Source: Bacteroidota bacterium (lineage in GTDB: Bacteria > Bacteroidota > Bacteroidia > Cytophagales > Cyclobacteriaceae). Taken from it: a DNA stretch of 64,000 nt. Below are positions 54,415-63,061 of this stretch, in pieces. How positions within the stretch are numbered: the stretch's first letter is position 1; each line of letters begins with the position of its first letter. The notes under the pieces are model-generated. The model ran no database searches. It had not been told where the DNA came from and saw nothing but the letters and a program-made list of their open reading frames with translations. Made by a program: the position numbers and the translations under genes. The DNA is taken from assembly GCA_018267285.1 (NCBI GenBank), contig JAFDYU010000019.1, forward strand, positions 211,961 through 275,960, given 5' to 3'.

Positions 54415-55907
54415 GCCTCTAAATTAATTTCTTTAACAAATTTCTCGGCCTCTTTCATATCTCGGTGCAAAAAGCGATCACTTTCTATAAACGGCACAAG
54501 CGAACGAAAAGTATCTACAAATTTTTCTAAAACGGGCGATGATTTTGCCGGTTTCCGGAAATGCAAAGCCTGTGTGGCCGTAATTAACTCGATGCCAAGA
54601 ATGGAATATACATTGTTAACCACACGGTACGCTTTGGTGGCCGCATTGGCGCCCATACTCACGTGATCTTCCTGCCCATTGCTCGATACAATGGAATCGG
54701 TTGAAGCCGGAGAACAAAGCTGTTTATTTTGGCTTACCAAGGAGGCCGCAGTATATTGTGGGATCATCAGACCCGAATTAATGCCCGGATTGGCAACGAG
54801 GTAATTGGGCAAGTCGCGCGAACCGGAGATCAGTTGATAGGTTCTACGTTCGGAGATATTTCCAATCTCGGCAAGTGCAATAGATAAAAAATCTAATGCC
54901 AGAGCCAACGGTTGGCCGTGAAAATTTCCGGCTGAGATTATCTTGTCTTCATCCGGAAAAACATTGGGGTTATCGGTAACACTGTTGATTTCGGTTAAGA
55001 AAGTCTGAGTTACAAATTGAACGGCATCATCGCTTGCCCCGTGCACCTGCGGGATGCAGCGAAACGAATACGGATCTTGAACGTGTTTTTTACTTTTTGC
55101 GATCAGCTCACTTCCGGTCAATAAATTTTTTATTTCTGCAGCAACTTTTAATTGCCCAGCGTGCGGCCGTATGCGGTGCACTTCAACACTAAAAGGATCT
55201 ATTCGGCCGTCAAACGCATCGAGTGATAGCGCACTGATGATATTCGCTAATTTTAATATGCGCTGTGCCTGGAGCACGCACCATATTCCATAAGAACTCA
55301 TAAACTGTGTGCCATTCAGCAGCGATAATCCTTCTTTTGATTTGAGGCGGATTTTGTCCCAGCCGAGTTGTTTCAGTAGGAGCGAGCTCTCCAGGTTTTT
55401 CCCCTGATAAAAAACTTCGCCCATGCCGATCAGCGGCAGCGACAAATGTGCCATGGGTGCGAGGTCACCGGATGCGCCCAACGAGCCCATTTCATAAATA
55501 CGGGGCAAGACATGTTGGTTGAACATGTCGGCCATTCGTTGCACAGTTTCTACTTGCACACCCGAGTACCCGTAGGCGAGCGACTGGATCTTTAAAAACA
55601 TCATGAGCCTAACCATTTCATGAGGTACTTCAGCGCCTGTACCGCACGCGTGCGATAGAACCAAATTTTCCTGAAGTTTTTCCAGTTGATCTTTGGGAAT
55701 GTTTTTGTTGTACAGCGAGCCAAAGCCGGTGTTGATGCCATAAATGGGGTCTGACGAGGCAGTCATTTTATCGTCCAGGTATTGGCGGCATTTTTGGATA
55801 AGCTCAACAGCTTCGCTGGAGAGTACAAGCTGAGAATCTTTCGATAGTACGCTCTGTACATCGGCAAGCGAAAGTTTGGCTGAACGGATGGTATGAATGT
55901 AGCTCAC
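54411..55907 (-). CDS. hutH: Histidine ammonia-lyase
   Basis: Deaminates histidine to urocanate and ammonia. The 498-residue protein has the ASG tripeptide that forms the MIO electrophile in GSLGASGDLAPMAHLSL, and the motifs YGINTGFG, LVLSHACGTG, NGTQFMSS and PQYTAASLVSQNKQL. The related aromatic ammonia-lyases and aminomutases share MIO, but the HAL pattern fits best. It overlaps hisS (4 bases) upstream and the CHU_C gene downstream, making one translational chain. No other hut genes are in view. Confidence 0.93.
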   Translation of the reverse strand: MSYIHTIRSAKLSLADVQSVLSKDSQLVLSSEAVELIQKCRQYLDDKMTASSDPIYGINTGFGSLYNKNIPKDQLEKLQENLVLSHACGTGAEVPHEMVRLMMFLKIQSLAYGYSGVQVETVQRMADMFNQHVLPRIYEMGSLGASGDLAPMAHLSLPLIGMGEVFYQGKNLESSLLLKQLGWDKIRLKSKEGLSLLNGTQFMSSYGIWCVLQAQRILKLANIISALSLDAFDGRIDPFSVEVHRIRPHAGQLKVAAEIKNLLTGSELIAKSKKHVQDPYSFRCIPQVHGASDDAVQFVTQTFLTEINSVTDNPNVFPDEDKIISAGNFHGQPLALALDFLSIALAEIGNISERRTYQLISGSRDLPNYLVANPGINSGLMIPQYTAASLVSQNKQLCSPASTDSIVSSNGQEDHVSMGANAATKAYRVVNNVYSILGIELITATQALHFRKPAKSSPVLEKFVDTFRSLVPFIESDRFLHRDMKEAEKFVKEINLEA

Positions 55908-57301
55908 TTGTGTTTAAAAATTTTGCTATTAAAATCTAAAATCATGGCGACAACTTCATCCAGCGAAAGCTTCGATTGATTGCCTGTTTCCATATTCTTT
56001 ACAGTCAACAAACCCGACTGCACTTCTTCGGGGCCAACCACCACCACAAATGGAATTTTTTTGCGATCGGCATATTCCATCTGTTTTTTTATTTTTAATC
56101 GGTCGGGGTAGATTTCGCAACAGATTTCTTTTTCCCGAAAAGCCTGACCGATTTTCAGTGCAAACGGAAAGCTTCCCTCATCGAGGTGTGTAATCAGTAC
56201 GGTGGTAGATGTAGTTGTATTTTTTGGAAATGCGTTCAGTTCTTCCAGGGCATCGTACAACCGATCAATGCCAAAAGAAAAGCCAACACCCGAGCTTTTC
56301 TCTTTTGCATCGAACACTGCGGTGAGATTATCGTAACGGCCACCACCGCTCACACTTCCAATGGCAACGTGGTTAATCTTTACTTCGAAAATACAGCCAG
56401 TGTAATAACTCAGGCCACGGGCAAGAGCCAGATCCAATTCAACATGTTCATCGGTAGAACCGAAAGTTTGCAGCAGTGAAAACACAGTAGTTAGGTCGTT
56501 GAGTCCTTTTTTTCCTTTTTCTGATGAGGTCATTTTTTTGGAAAGCCATTCAACTTTTTGTTGGATGTTTCCTTGAAAATTCAATGTTTCAAAAAGCACG
56601 GGCAAGCTGCTTTCGTTAAAGCCTCTGGCTTTCAGTTCTTCCTTCACTTTTTCTTCCCCGATTTTATCAAGCTTATCGATAGCCACAAAGAGAGAACTCT
56701 CGTTTCCGGTTGCGCCAATCATTTCTGCCAGGCCGGAGAGGATATCGCGGTGATTGATTTTAATTGTGTAATCGTTTATGCCGAGCGATTTAAAAGAATC
56801 TTTAATCATTAAAATGATTTCGGCTTCGCACACCAGCGAGTCGGTGCCCACCACATCGGCATCGCATTGATAAAACTCGCGGTACCTGCCTTTCTGTGGC
56901 CGATCGGCCCGCCATACCGGTTGGATTTGATACCGCCTGAACGGAAACACGATTTCGTGCCGGTTCATAACCACATAGCGTGCAAACGGAACGGTGAGAT
57001 CGTACCGCAAACCTTTTTCGGAAATATCGGGTGTTAAAAGTTTTGAGTTGCGAGCTTCGAGATTTGGTTGGCTTGCATCTTTAAGGAAATCGCCTGAGTT
57101 AAGAATCTTGAACAATAACTGATCGCCTTCTTCTCCATATTTACCCGTAAGGGTAGAAAGGTTTTCCATGGCCGGAGTTTCCAGCGGTTGAAAGCCATAC
57201 TTCTGAAATACTTTTTTAATAGAGTCGATGATAAATTGCCGTTTGGCCATCTGCTCGGGGCCGAAGTCACGTGTACCTTTGGGCAATGCTATTTTTTCCA
57301 T
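55904..57301 (-). CDS. hisS: Histidyl-tRNA synthetase
   Basis: Charges tRNA-His. The 465-residue class II enzyme has motif 1 (ALPKGTRDFGPEQMAKR), motif 2 (RYREFYQCDADVVG), the histidine A and B motifs LARGLSYYTGCIFEV and SGGGRYDNL, and a C-terminal anticodon-binding domain (PKNTTTSTTVLITHLD). The stop of hisS overlaps the hutH start (ATGA), an unusual link between a histidine-using synthetase and a histidine-degrading enzyme. Confidence 0.96.
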   Translation of the reverse strand: MEKIALPKGTRDFGPEQMAKRQFIIDSIKKVFQKYGFQPLETPAMENLSTLTGKYGEEGDQLLFKILNSGDFLKDASQPNLEARNSKLLTPDISEKGLRYDLTVPFARYVVMNRHEIVFPFRRYQIQPVWRADRPQKGRYREFYQCDADVVGTDSLVCEAEIILMIKDSFKSLGINDYTIKINHRDILSGLAEMIGATGNESSLFVAIDKLDKIGEEKVKEELKARGFNESSLPVLFETLNFQGNIQQKVEWLSKKMTSSEKGKKGLNDLTTVFSLLQTFGSTDEHVELDLALARGLSYYTGCIFEVKINHVAIGSVSGGGRYDNLTAVFDAKEKSSGVGFSFGIDRLYDALEELNAFPKNTTTSTTVLITHLDEGSFPFALKIGQAFREKEICCEIYPDRLKIKKQMEYADRKKIPFVVVVGPEEVQSGLLTVKNMETGNQSKLSLDEVVAMILDFNSKIFKHK

Positions 57302-57405
57302 GCTACAAAACTAATTGTTATTCGCAGATGATGACAGTTTGTTGATTTGAGTTTGTTTGCGTGCTTAAAAATTTGTAGCTCGCGTCAAAAAATTAAACAT
57401 CTGTT

Positions 57406-57930
57406 ATGAAAAACTTTTTTGCTGTTGGTTTAGTCGTGGCCTTAACGTTAGTGAGCTCCACAGCCTTTGGGCAATTTAAAAAAGGGGACAACCTGCTGAA
57501 CTTGGGTTTGGGGCTTAATTCGTATTACAATGGGGGCATACCGCTCAGTGTTTCGCTGGAGCATGGCGTTACCAACGAGATAAGCGTGGGGGGTATCATC
57601 GATTACCTGTCGTACCATTACGGTTACATCGGCTCTAACTACAATTTTAACGCGTTTTTCATTGGAGCTCGAGGCTCTTACCACTTCAACAAAGTGTTGA
57701 ACATCAATGATAAAGAGTGGGATATTTACGCAGGGCTCAGCCTTGGCCTTAGGTCGGTTAACTGGAACGACAATAACTTTAAGTACAGCAACGGGGCTTA
57801 TGGCACAGGTCTTTTTCTGGGGGTGCATGCCGGGGCGCGCTATTATTTTAGCCCTAAAGTTGGAGGTTTTTTCGAACTGGGGGCGCTGGGTTCCACGAAT
57901 GTGCGCCTTGGGGTAGCATTTAAATTCTAA
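57406..57930 (+). CDS. Small outer-membrane beta-barrel protein
   Basis: A 174-residue protein with a signal peptide (KNFFAVGLVVALTLVSSTAFG) and an 8-strand OmpX/OprF-like barrel pattern: alternating FLKGDNLLNLGLG, YYNGGIPLSVSLEHG, EISVGGIIDYLSYHYGYIG, FNAFFIGARGSYHFN, WDIYAGLSLGLRS, GLFLGVHAGARYYFS, and a C-terminal LGVAFKF ending in Phe. Function unknown; small barrels of this size often act as porins or adhesins. Confidence 0.85.
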   Translation: MKNFFAVGLVVALTLVSSTAFGQFKKGDNLLNLGLGLNSYYNGGIPLSVSLEHGVTNEISVGGIIDYLSYHYGYIGSNYNFNAFFIGARGSYHFNKVLNINDKEWDIYAGLSLGLRSVNWNDNNFKYSNGAYGTGLFLGVHAGARYYFSPKVGGFFELGALGSTNVRLGVAFKF

Positions 57931-57934
57931 CGTA

Positions 57935-57964
57935 TTGTAATAAGGAAAATACTGATTACTTTTG
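57935..57964 (+). promoter_or_regulatory. Promoter of the 49-residue basic protein
   Basis: TTG (57935-57937), a 19-base spacer and TACTTTTG (57957-57964), a full consensus match, 23 bases before the ATG. Confidence 0.65.
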
Positions 57965-57986
57965 CGTTCTTTTAAAAACAAAAGTT

Positions 57987-58136
57987 ATGTCAGTTACCCG
58001 CTTGAAACGAAAAAACCGCAAAGATAAAGCCAAGGCTTCGCGCAGAAGAACCGATTTGAAAGTGCAAAACTTCAAACCTGTTGCCAAAGCCGTAGATATT
58101 GAGAAAATCAAAGAAGAATTTAAGGCGAAGAAGTAA
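57987..58136 (+). CDS. 49-residue basic protein, own promoter and terminator
   Basis: A very basic small protein with sequence beginning MSVTRLKRKNRKDKAKASRR, a middle KVQNFKPVAK and an acidic/basic helix DIEKIKEEFKAKK. It has no signal or membrane segment. A consensus promoter lies directly in front and a strong terminator (58155-58186) behind, so it is a complete transcription unit. It may bind RNA or ribosomes, judging only from its charge. Family not named with confidence; similar short basic proteins occur in other Bacteroidota. Confidence 0.8.
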   Translation: MSVTRLKRKNRKDKAKASRRRTDLKVQNFKPVAKAVDIEKIKEEFKAKK

Positions 58137-58154
58137 ATCTTCCATACAAGCTTC

Positions 58155-58186
58155 AAAAGCCAACGAAAAAACAATCGTTGGCTTTT
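58155..58186 (+). terminator. Terminator of the 49-residue gene
   Basis: A perfect 12-bp stem AAAAGCCAACGA (58155-58166) with TCGTTGGCTTTT (58175-58186), 8-base loop, followed by TTT. Confidence 0.9.
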
Positions 58187-58276
58187 TTTATTTGATAACA
58201 TCGGTATTACGATACCGCTTGCAACCCGTGCAACCTTCGGGTAAATATTGCGTCTATGCCAAAATACTCTTGCCCG

Positions 58277-59656
58277 ATGAAAAAATTACTGATTAGCGCT
58301 TTCTCGATTCTTTCAATAGTAGGTTTTAGTCAACGAAATATTAAAATTGAAATGACAGAAGGTTATGAACTGTCAAACATTTTGCTTGCGTTAACAAAGT
58401 ATGGGAGAACCGATAAGTGGGACGTGCAGAAAATACCACCTTATTACGATGAGGTTTTAAACTATTTTGAACCCGTTAAAGATCATCCTCTTTTAGACAG
58501 CATTAATTACTCGCGGCCTAAATGGGAAAAGTTTCTTGGCTTTAGAACCGACATGTACGCCTTTTCATTTGATTCTAACGGAAGATTAAAAAGGGATTAT
58601 CCTTTTAATTCGTTCGGCCCCGTTGAAGTGGATAAGCACATTGATTTGATTAACGACTTTGTGGCAAAATCGAATTACAGACAATTCTATAACAATCATA
58701 AAAGCTTTTACCAAAAAATTGTAGAGAACTACGAAGGATATTATTTCGTAGATCAATCAAAAAAATTTTTAGATAAAATTGCCGGGAAGCCAAAAGCCGA
58801 TAATCGTAAAAAATATATAGTTGCTATTTCCCCGTTAGTGGGTGGGCAAAATTGCCATCGTGACGTTGATAGTTTAACCACTGTAGATTTTCCAAATATT
58901 AGCAAAGACCTTATCCAGGGAAACTTAAACTCTGATCTAACTACAAGGGTGGTGGAGAACCATTCGTTGTTCACAGAAATGGACCACGGCTACATCAACC
59001 CGATTTCTGAAAAGTACGAAAACCTGATCGCAGCTAACTTCGATCTGAACAAATGGGATAACGAATCGGGCTATCCGGGTATAAATTGTTTCAATGAGTA
59101 CATGACCTGGGCTGCCTACGATTTATTCATAAAAGAAAAATTCCCAAAAATGGCAGATTCGATATCGTTACAATGGCAATATCAGAATGCTTCGCGTGGG
59201 TTTATAGCACAAAATATTTTTGCCCGTAAGGTTTCAGAACTTTACTTCAGCCAAAAGGGAGATAAGAAACTTGAGCCCATTTATGTTCCATTGCTTAAAT
59301 GGTGTAAGGAAGTAGAACGCATAGTATCGCAACCTTCATTACAAAATATTGACAAAGAAATTTTCGTAAAAACGGATCTGTCAAATCTTGTAGTTCAATT
59401 CTCCGAACCAATGAATACAGGTACTCCCTTTAAGGTTCAATTGGTTGAATTCAAAAACAGCAATCAAACAGGTAAAAATAATTGGGTAGAAATAAAAGAT
59501 GGCTGGATAAACAATGGAAAGAGTCTGAGACTCAAACTTAACACGAGCTTTGAAGAATTTGCGTTGATCTTTAATTGGTGGGGGAATGACAAACCACTCC
59601 TTTCAAAAAATGGAATATTTCTAAAACCACAGAGTTATATACTCTTAAAAAAATAA
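58277..59656 (+). CDS. Secreted DUF4932-like protein
   Basis: A 459-residue exported protein from ATG 58277 (KKLLISAFSILSIVGFSQ signal peptide); the frame opens at 58256 but the later ATG gives the cleaner signal. The body resembles DUF4932 proteins. In the place where a zinc-protease HExxH would be expected the sequence reads TEMDHG (residues 233-238), keeping Glu and the second His but with Thr for the first His; a NEYMTW segment with Glu274 follows, as gluzincins have a third ligand. It may be an inactive or altered metallopeptidase. It stops one base before the phosphodiesterase stop on the other strand. Confidence 0.65.
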   Translation: MKKLLISAFSILSIVGFSQRNIKIEMTEGYELSNILLALTKYGRTDKWDVQKIPPYYDEVLNYFEPVKDHPLLDSINYSRPKWEKFLGFRTDMYAFSFDSNGRLKRDYPFNSFGPVEVDKHIDLINDFVAKSNYRQFYNNHKSFYQKIVENYEGYYFVDQSKKFLDKIAGKPKADNRKKYIVAISPLVGGQNCHRDVDSLTTVDFPNISKDLIQGNLNSDLTTRVVENHSLFTEMDHGYINPISEKYENLIAANFDLNKWDNESGYPGINCFNEYMTWAAYDLFIKEKFPKMADSISLQWQYQNASRGFIAQNIFARKVSELYFSQKGDKKLEPIYVPLLKWCKEVERIVSQPSLQNIDKEIFVKTDLSNLVVQFSEPMNTGTPFKVQLVEFKNSNQTGKNNWVEIKDGWINNGKSLRLKLNTSFEEFALIFNWWGNDKPLLSKNGIFLKPQSYILLKK

Positions 59657-60163
59657 TCAATTCATTGCCCCGCGCTTGCCCAATTCAATCACTTCCATGT
59701 TTTTGATTTCGTTAGTAACGATTTCAAAACGAACCAGTGTTTTCATGTGGTGAAACCCGTGATTGCCCGCTGCACCCGGATTGATGTACAGCATATTGTT
59801 ATAGCTTGGATCTCTCTTGATGCGCAGGATGTGCGAATGGCCACAAATAAAAACATCTGGAGTTCTGTCTTTCAATAGCTTTTTAATACGTGGGTTGTAG
59901 TTTGGCGGTGCGCCACCAATATGCGTTATCCAAATGGATAGGCCTTCCACATCAAGCCAAAGGTCTTCCGGAAAACGGATTTGAAGCGGTTGGTTATCGA
60001 TATTTCCATGCACGGCCCGGAGCGGCTTAAATTTTTCAAGGTTATCTGCAACAGAGGCATCACCAATATCGCCCGCGTGCCAGATCTCATCCGCGTTTTT
60101 GAAATATTCAAAAACCTTGGAGTCCAGGAAACCGTGCGTATCTGAAATTAATCCGATCCTCAT
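59657..60163 (-). CDS. YfcE-type metallophosphoesterase
   Basis: A 168-residue calcineurin-like phosphodiesterase. The metal motifs are IGLISDTHGFLD (D-x-H), HAGDIGDA (GDxxD), VHGNIDN (GNxD), WITHIGGAPP and FICGHSHILR (GHxH), the standard order of the YfcE/MJ0936 group. It likely hydrolyses phosphodiesters or small phosphate esters in the cytoplasm; the natural substrate is unknown. It abuts the DUF4932-like gene tail to tail with no spacer. Confidence 0.92.
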   Translation of the reverse strand: MRIGLISDTHGFLDSKVFEYFKNADEIWHAGDIGDASVADNLEKFKPLRAVHGNIDNQPLQIRFPEDLWLDVEGLSIWITHIGGAPPNYNPRIKKLLKDRTPDVFICGHSHILRIKRDPSYNNMLYINPGAAGNHGFHHMKTLVRFEIVTNEIKNMEVIELGKRGAMN

Positions 60164-60236
60164 CGATCTAAAATTAAAAATAATTCTGTTGTGGAATTAT
60201 TCTATATCTATATCCCCTTAATGAAAAATTGAGGTC

Positions 60237-60266
60237 TTGATTCAATTCGTTTCTTAATTATATTTG
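60237..60266 (+). promoter_or_regulatory. Promoter of the sugar isomerase gene
   Basis: TTG (60237-60239), a 19-base spacer and TATATTTG (60259-60266), a full consensus match, 18 bases before the ATG. Confidence 0.6.
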
Positions 60267-60284
60267 ATTCAATAAATTGTAACT

Positions 60285-61124
60285 ATGAACCGAAGATCGT
60301 TTATTGAACTGTCTGCTTTAGCGGCAACCACCTTGATACTTCCATCTGTTTTTGCCACAGAAAATAAAATGAAAATAGGGCTGCAACTTTATACGTTGCG
60401 TGATGTTATTAATAAAGATGTTTTGGGTACACTGCAACAAATTGCTTCGTTTGGTTATCAGGAATTAGAGTCGTATGGTTATACCGATGGAAAATTATTT
60501 GGCCTCCCAATAAAAGAGGTGGCAACAATGACATCGGATTTGGGAATGAAAATCACGAGTGGGCACTATGGCATTGATCTTTTTACAGACTGGGAGCGTG
60601 CGGCCAACGATGCTAAAGAGATTGGCTGCTCAAACATGGTGGTTCCATCTTTACCTCAAGCCAATAGGCAAAATTTAGACAGCATAAAAAAAACCTGCGA
60701 GCAAATGAATCGTCAAGCCGAGGTGTGCAAAAAATATGAAATTCAATTTGGCTACCACAATCATGCCGATGAATTTGCTGTGATTGAGGGTAAAACAGTT
60801 TATGAATGGATGCTTTCTTTGCTTGATCCCAAGCTGGTTTCTATGGAGATGGATATTTACTGGGTTACGTATGCCGGGCAAAATCCTTTGAAGTGGTTTG
60901 AAAACTACTCGGGTCGGTTTCAGCAGTGGCATGTTAAGGATATGAGCAAAACAGATCGAAAGCGTAATGCAGACCTGGGCACAGGCACGATAGACTTTAA
61001 AGCTATTTTTGCAAAAGCCAATCTGGCGGGGCTTAAGCATTTCTACATTGAACAAGAAACGTACCCGTCATCGTCAATGGAAAGCGCTAAAGTCTGTGCA
61101 GACAATGTAAAGAAATTTTATTGA
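60285..61124 (+). CDS. Exported sugar phosphate isomerase/epimerase-like protein
   Basis: A 279-residue TIM-barrel protein of the xylose isomerase-like (AP endonuclease 2) superfamily with a Tat-type leader MNRRSFIELSALAATTLILPSV, so it is probably sent to the periplasm. The barrel shows IGLQLYTLRDVINKDV, GYQELESYGYTDG, KYEIQFGYHNHADEF, MEMDIYWVTYAG (metal ligands), QWHVKDMSKTD and FYIEQETYPSSSM. Such proteins rearrange sugars such as inosose or 3-keto-glycosides. It has its own consensus promoter. Confidence 0.9.
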   Translation: MNRRSFIELSALAATTLILPSVFATENKMKIGLQLYTLRDVINKDVLGTLQQIASFGYQELESYGYTDGKLFGLPIKEVATMTSDLGMKITSGHYGIDLFTDWERAANDAKEIGCSNMVVPSLPQANRQNLDSIKKTCEQMNRQAEVCKKYEIQFGYHNHADEFAVIEGKTVYEWMLSLLDPKLVSMEMDIYWVTYAGQNPLKWFENYSGRFQQWHVKDMSKTDRKRNADLGTGTIDFKAIFAKANLAGLKHFYIEQETYPSSSMESAKVCADNVKKFY

Positions 61125-61196
61125 GTTTTATTGCAACCGTTTGAACTCGGTTTTTGCTCGCTTTTTTTTATCTTTAAGCCTTAAATCCATCATCTT

Positions 61197-63047
61197 ATGG
61201 TAGGCATAGAAAAGCACACTTCCACCTACAAGGTCAACCACACCGAATTAAAAAAATGGGTTCAGCAAATAGTTGAGCAATGCCAGCCCGAACGAGTGCA
61301 TTGGTGCGATGGCTCAAAAGAAGAGTATGATGTTTTGTGCAAAGAATTGGTTGAGAAAGGAACATTCATAAAACTCAATACTGAAAAAAGACCTAATAGT
61401 TATGCGTGTTTTTCGGATCCGAGCGATGTGGCCCGCGTAGAAGACAGAACCTTTATTTGCAGCAGAAAAAAAGAAGACGCAGGCCCAACCAACAACTGGG
61501 TCGACCCCAAGGAGATGAAAAATACTTTGAGCAAACTGCTTGAGGGGTGTATGAAGGGGCGAACCATGTACGTGATACCGTTCAGCATGGGGCCAGTCGG
61601 TTCTAACATCTCTCACATCGGAATAGAAATTACCGATTCTGAATATGTAGTGGTAAACATGCACCTGATGACGAGAGTTGGAAAAAAAGTTGTTGATACG
61701 TTGGGTTCTGATGGTGAATTTGTAAAGGCGTTGCATACCCTTGGAGCCCCACTTTCCCTTGGCCAAAAAGATGTGAAGTGGCCGTGCAATCCCACAACAA
61801 AATATATTGTTCATTATCCCGAAGAACGTTCTATCGTTTCTTATGGATCGGGTTATGGAGGCAATGCGCTGCTCGGTAAAAAATGTTTTGCCTTACGCAT
61901 TGCATCATCGATGGCAGAAGAAGAAGGATGGCTGGCCGAGCACATGCTTATACTTGGAGTTGAAAGCCCCGACAAAGAAAAGACATACGTAGCGGCTGCT
62001 TTTCCCAGTGCGTGCGGAAAAACAAACTTTGCTATGCTTATTCCACCTAAAGAATTTGCAGGTTGGAAGGTTACAACCGTTGGCGATGACATTGCCTGGA
62101 TTAAACCCGGAAAAGATGGAAGGCTGCACGCCATAAACCCGGAGGCCGGGTACTTTGGTGTGGCACCGGGCACCAATACCAAGAGCAACCCCAACGCCAT
62201 GCTCACCATTTCTAAGAACACCATCTTCACCAATGTTGCCGTTACGGATGATGGCGACGTGTGGTGGGAGGGAATGACGAAAGAAGCTCCAAAAAACCTT
62301 ACGGATTGGCGGGGGCAAAAATGGGATCCCGCTTCAGGCAAACCGGCCGCTCACCCCAACGCGCGGTTCACCGCTCCGGCCTCGCAATGCCCCAGCATCG
62401 ACAGCGACTGGGAGAATCACAACGGTGTGCCAATCAGTGCTTTTATTTTTGGTGGCCGGAGAAGCAACACCATTCCTCTGATCTATCAGGCTCATAATTG
62501 GAATTATGGCGTTTACCTGGCCGCTACCATGGGATCGGAAATGACAGCCGCAGCCTTTGGTGAAGTAGGTAAAGTAAGGCGCGATCCGTTTGCCATGCTT
62601 CCGTTCTGTGGCTACCACATGGGCGATTATTTTAATCACTGGCTGCAGTTTGGCCGCGACATTCCGAATCCGCCCCGCATCTTTGGGGTGAACTGGTTTC
62701 GCAAAGACGACAAAGGAAATTTCTCATGGCCCGGTTTTGGCGATAATATGCGGGTGTTAAAATGGATTGTTGAAAAAGTAAGAGGTAAATCAAACGCAGT
62801 CGAAAGCCCGATTGGCTGGATGCCACATTACGAAGATATCGACTGGACCGGCCTCGATTTTTCTAAACAGCAGTTTGATGAAATCATGGTGATTGACCGA
62901 GAGCAATGGAAAACGGAACTCCACTCTCATGCAGAACTTTTCGAACGCATGTACGATCGCCTTCCAAAAGAATTTATTTTTATGCGTGAGCTGCTGCTGT
63001 CAAGCCTGTGGCGATCTCCCGAAAAATGGAGTGTTGAAGGGGAGTAA
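61197..63047 (+). CDS. pckG: Phosphoenolpyruvate carboxykinase (GTP)
   Basis: Converts oxaloacetate and GTP to phosphoenolpyruvate for gluconeogenesis. The 616-residue GTP-type enzyme has the reactive loop [13 protein letters not shown] with the P-loop Lys, the metal and GTP region [29 protein letters not shown], the conserved [15 protein letters not shown] and [17 protein letters not shown] sequence at 61170-61177 is a one-mismatch -7 box. GTP type rather than ATP type is shown by the GTP-specific loops and length. Confidence 0.97.
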   Translation: MVGIEKHTSTYKVNHTELKKWVQQIVEQCQPERVHWCDGSKEEYDVLCKELVEKGTFIKLNTEKRPNSYACFSDPSDVARVEDRTFICSRKKEDAGPTNNWVDPKEMKNTLSKLLEGCMKGRTMYVIPFSMGPVGSNISHIGIEITDSEYVVVNMHLMTRVGKKVVDTLGSDGEFVKALHTLGAPLSLGQKDVKWPCNPTTKYIVHYPEERSIVSYGSGYGGNALLGKKCFALRIASSMAEEEGWLAEHMLILGVESPDKEKTYVAAAFPSACGKTNFAMLIPPKEFAGWKVTTVGDDIAWIKPGKDGRLHAINPEAGYFGVAPGTNTKSNPNAMLTISKNTIFTNVAVTDDGDVWWEGMTKEAPKNLTDWRGQKWDPASGKPAAHPNARFTAPASQCPSIDSDWENHNGVPISAFIFGGRRSNTIPLIYQAHNWNYGVYLAATMGSEMTAAAFGEVGKVRRDPFAMLPFCGYHMGDYFNHWLQFGRDIPNPPRIFGVNWFRKDDKGNFSWPGFGDNMRVLKWIVEKVRGKSNAVESPIGWMPHYEDIDWTGLDFSKQQFDEIMVIDREQWKTELHSHAELFERMYDRLPKEFIFMRELLLSSLWRSPEKWSVEGE

Positions 63048-63061
63048 ACAATTCGTTTTGA

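Noticed and set aside
57299-57313. TAGTTTTG (57306-57313, minus) as a hisS promoter
   Set aside because: It would start transcription at or after the ATG with no leader, and there is no -33 element; it is probably chance.
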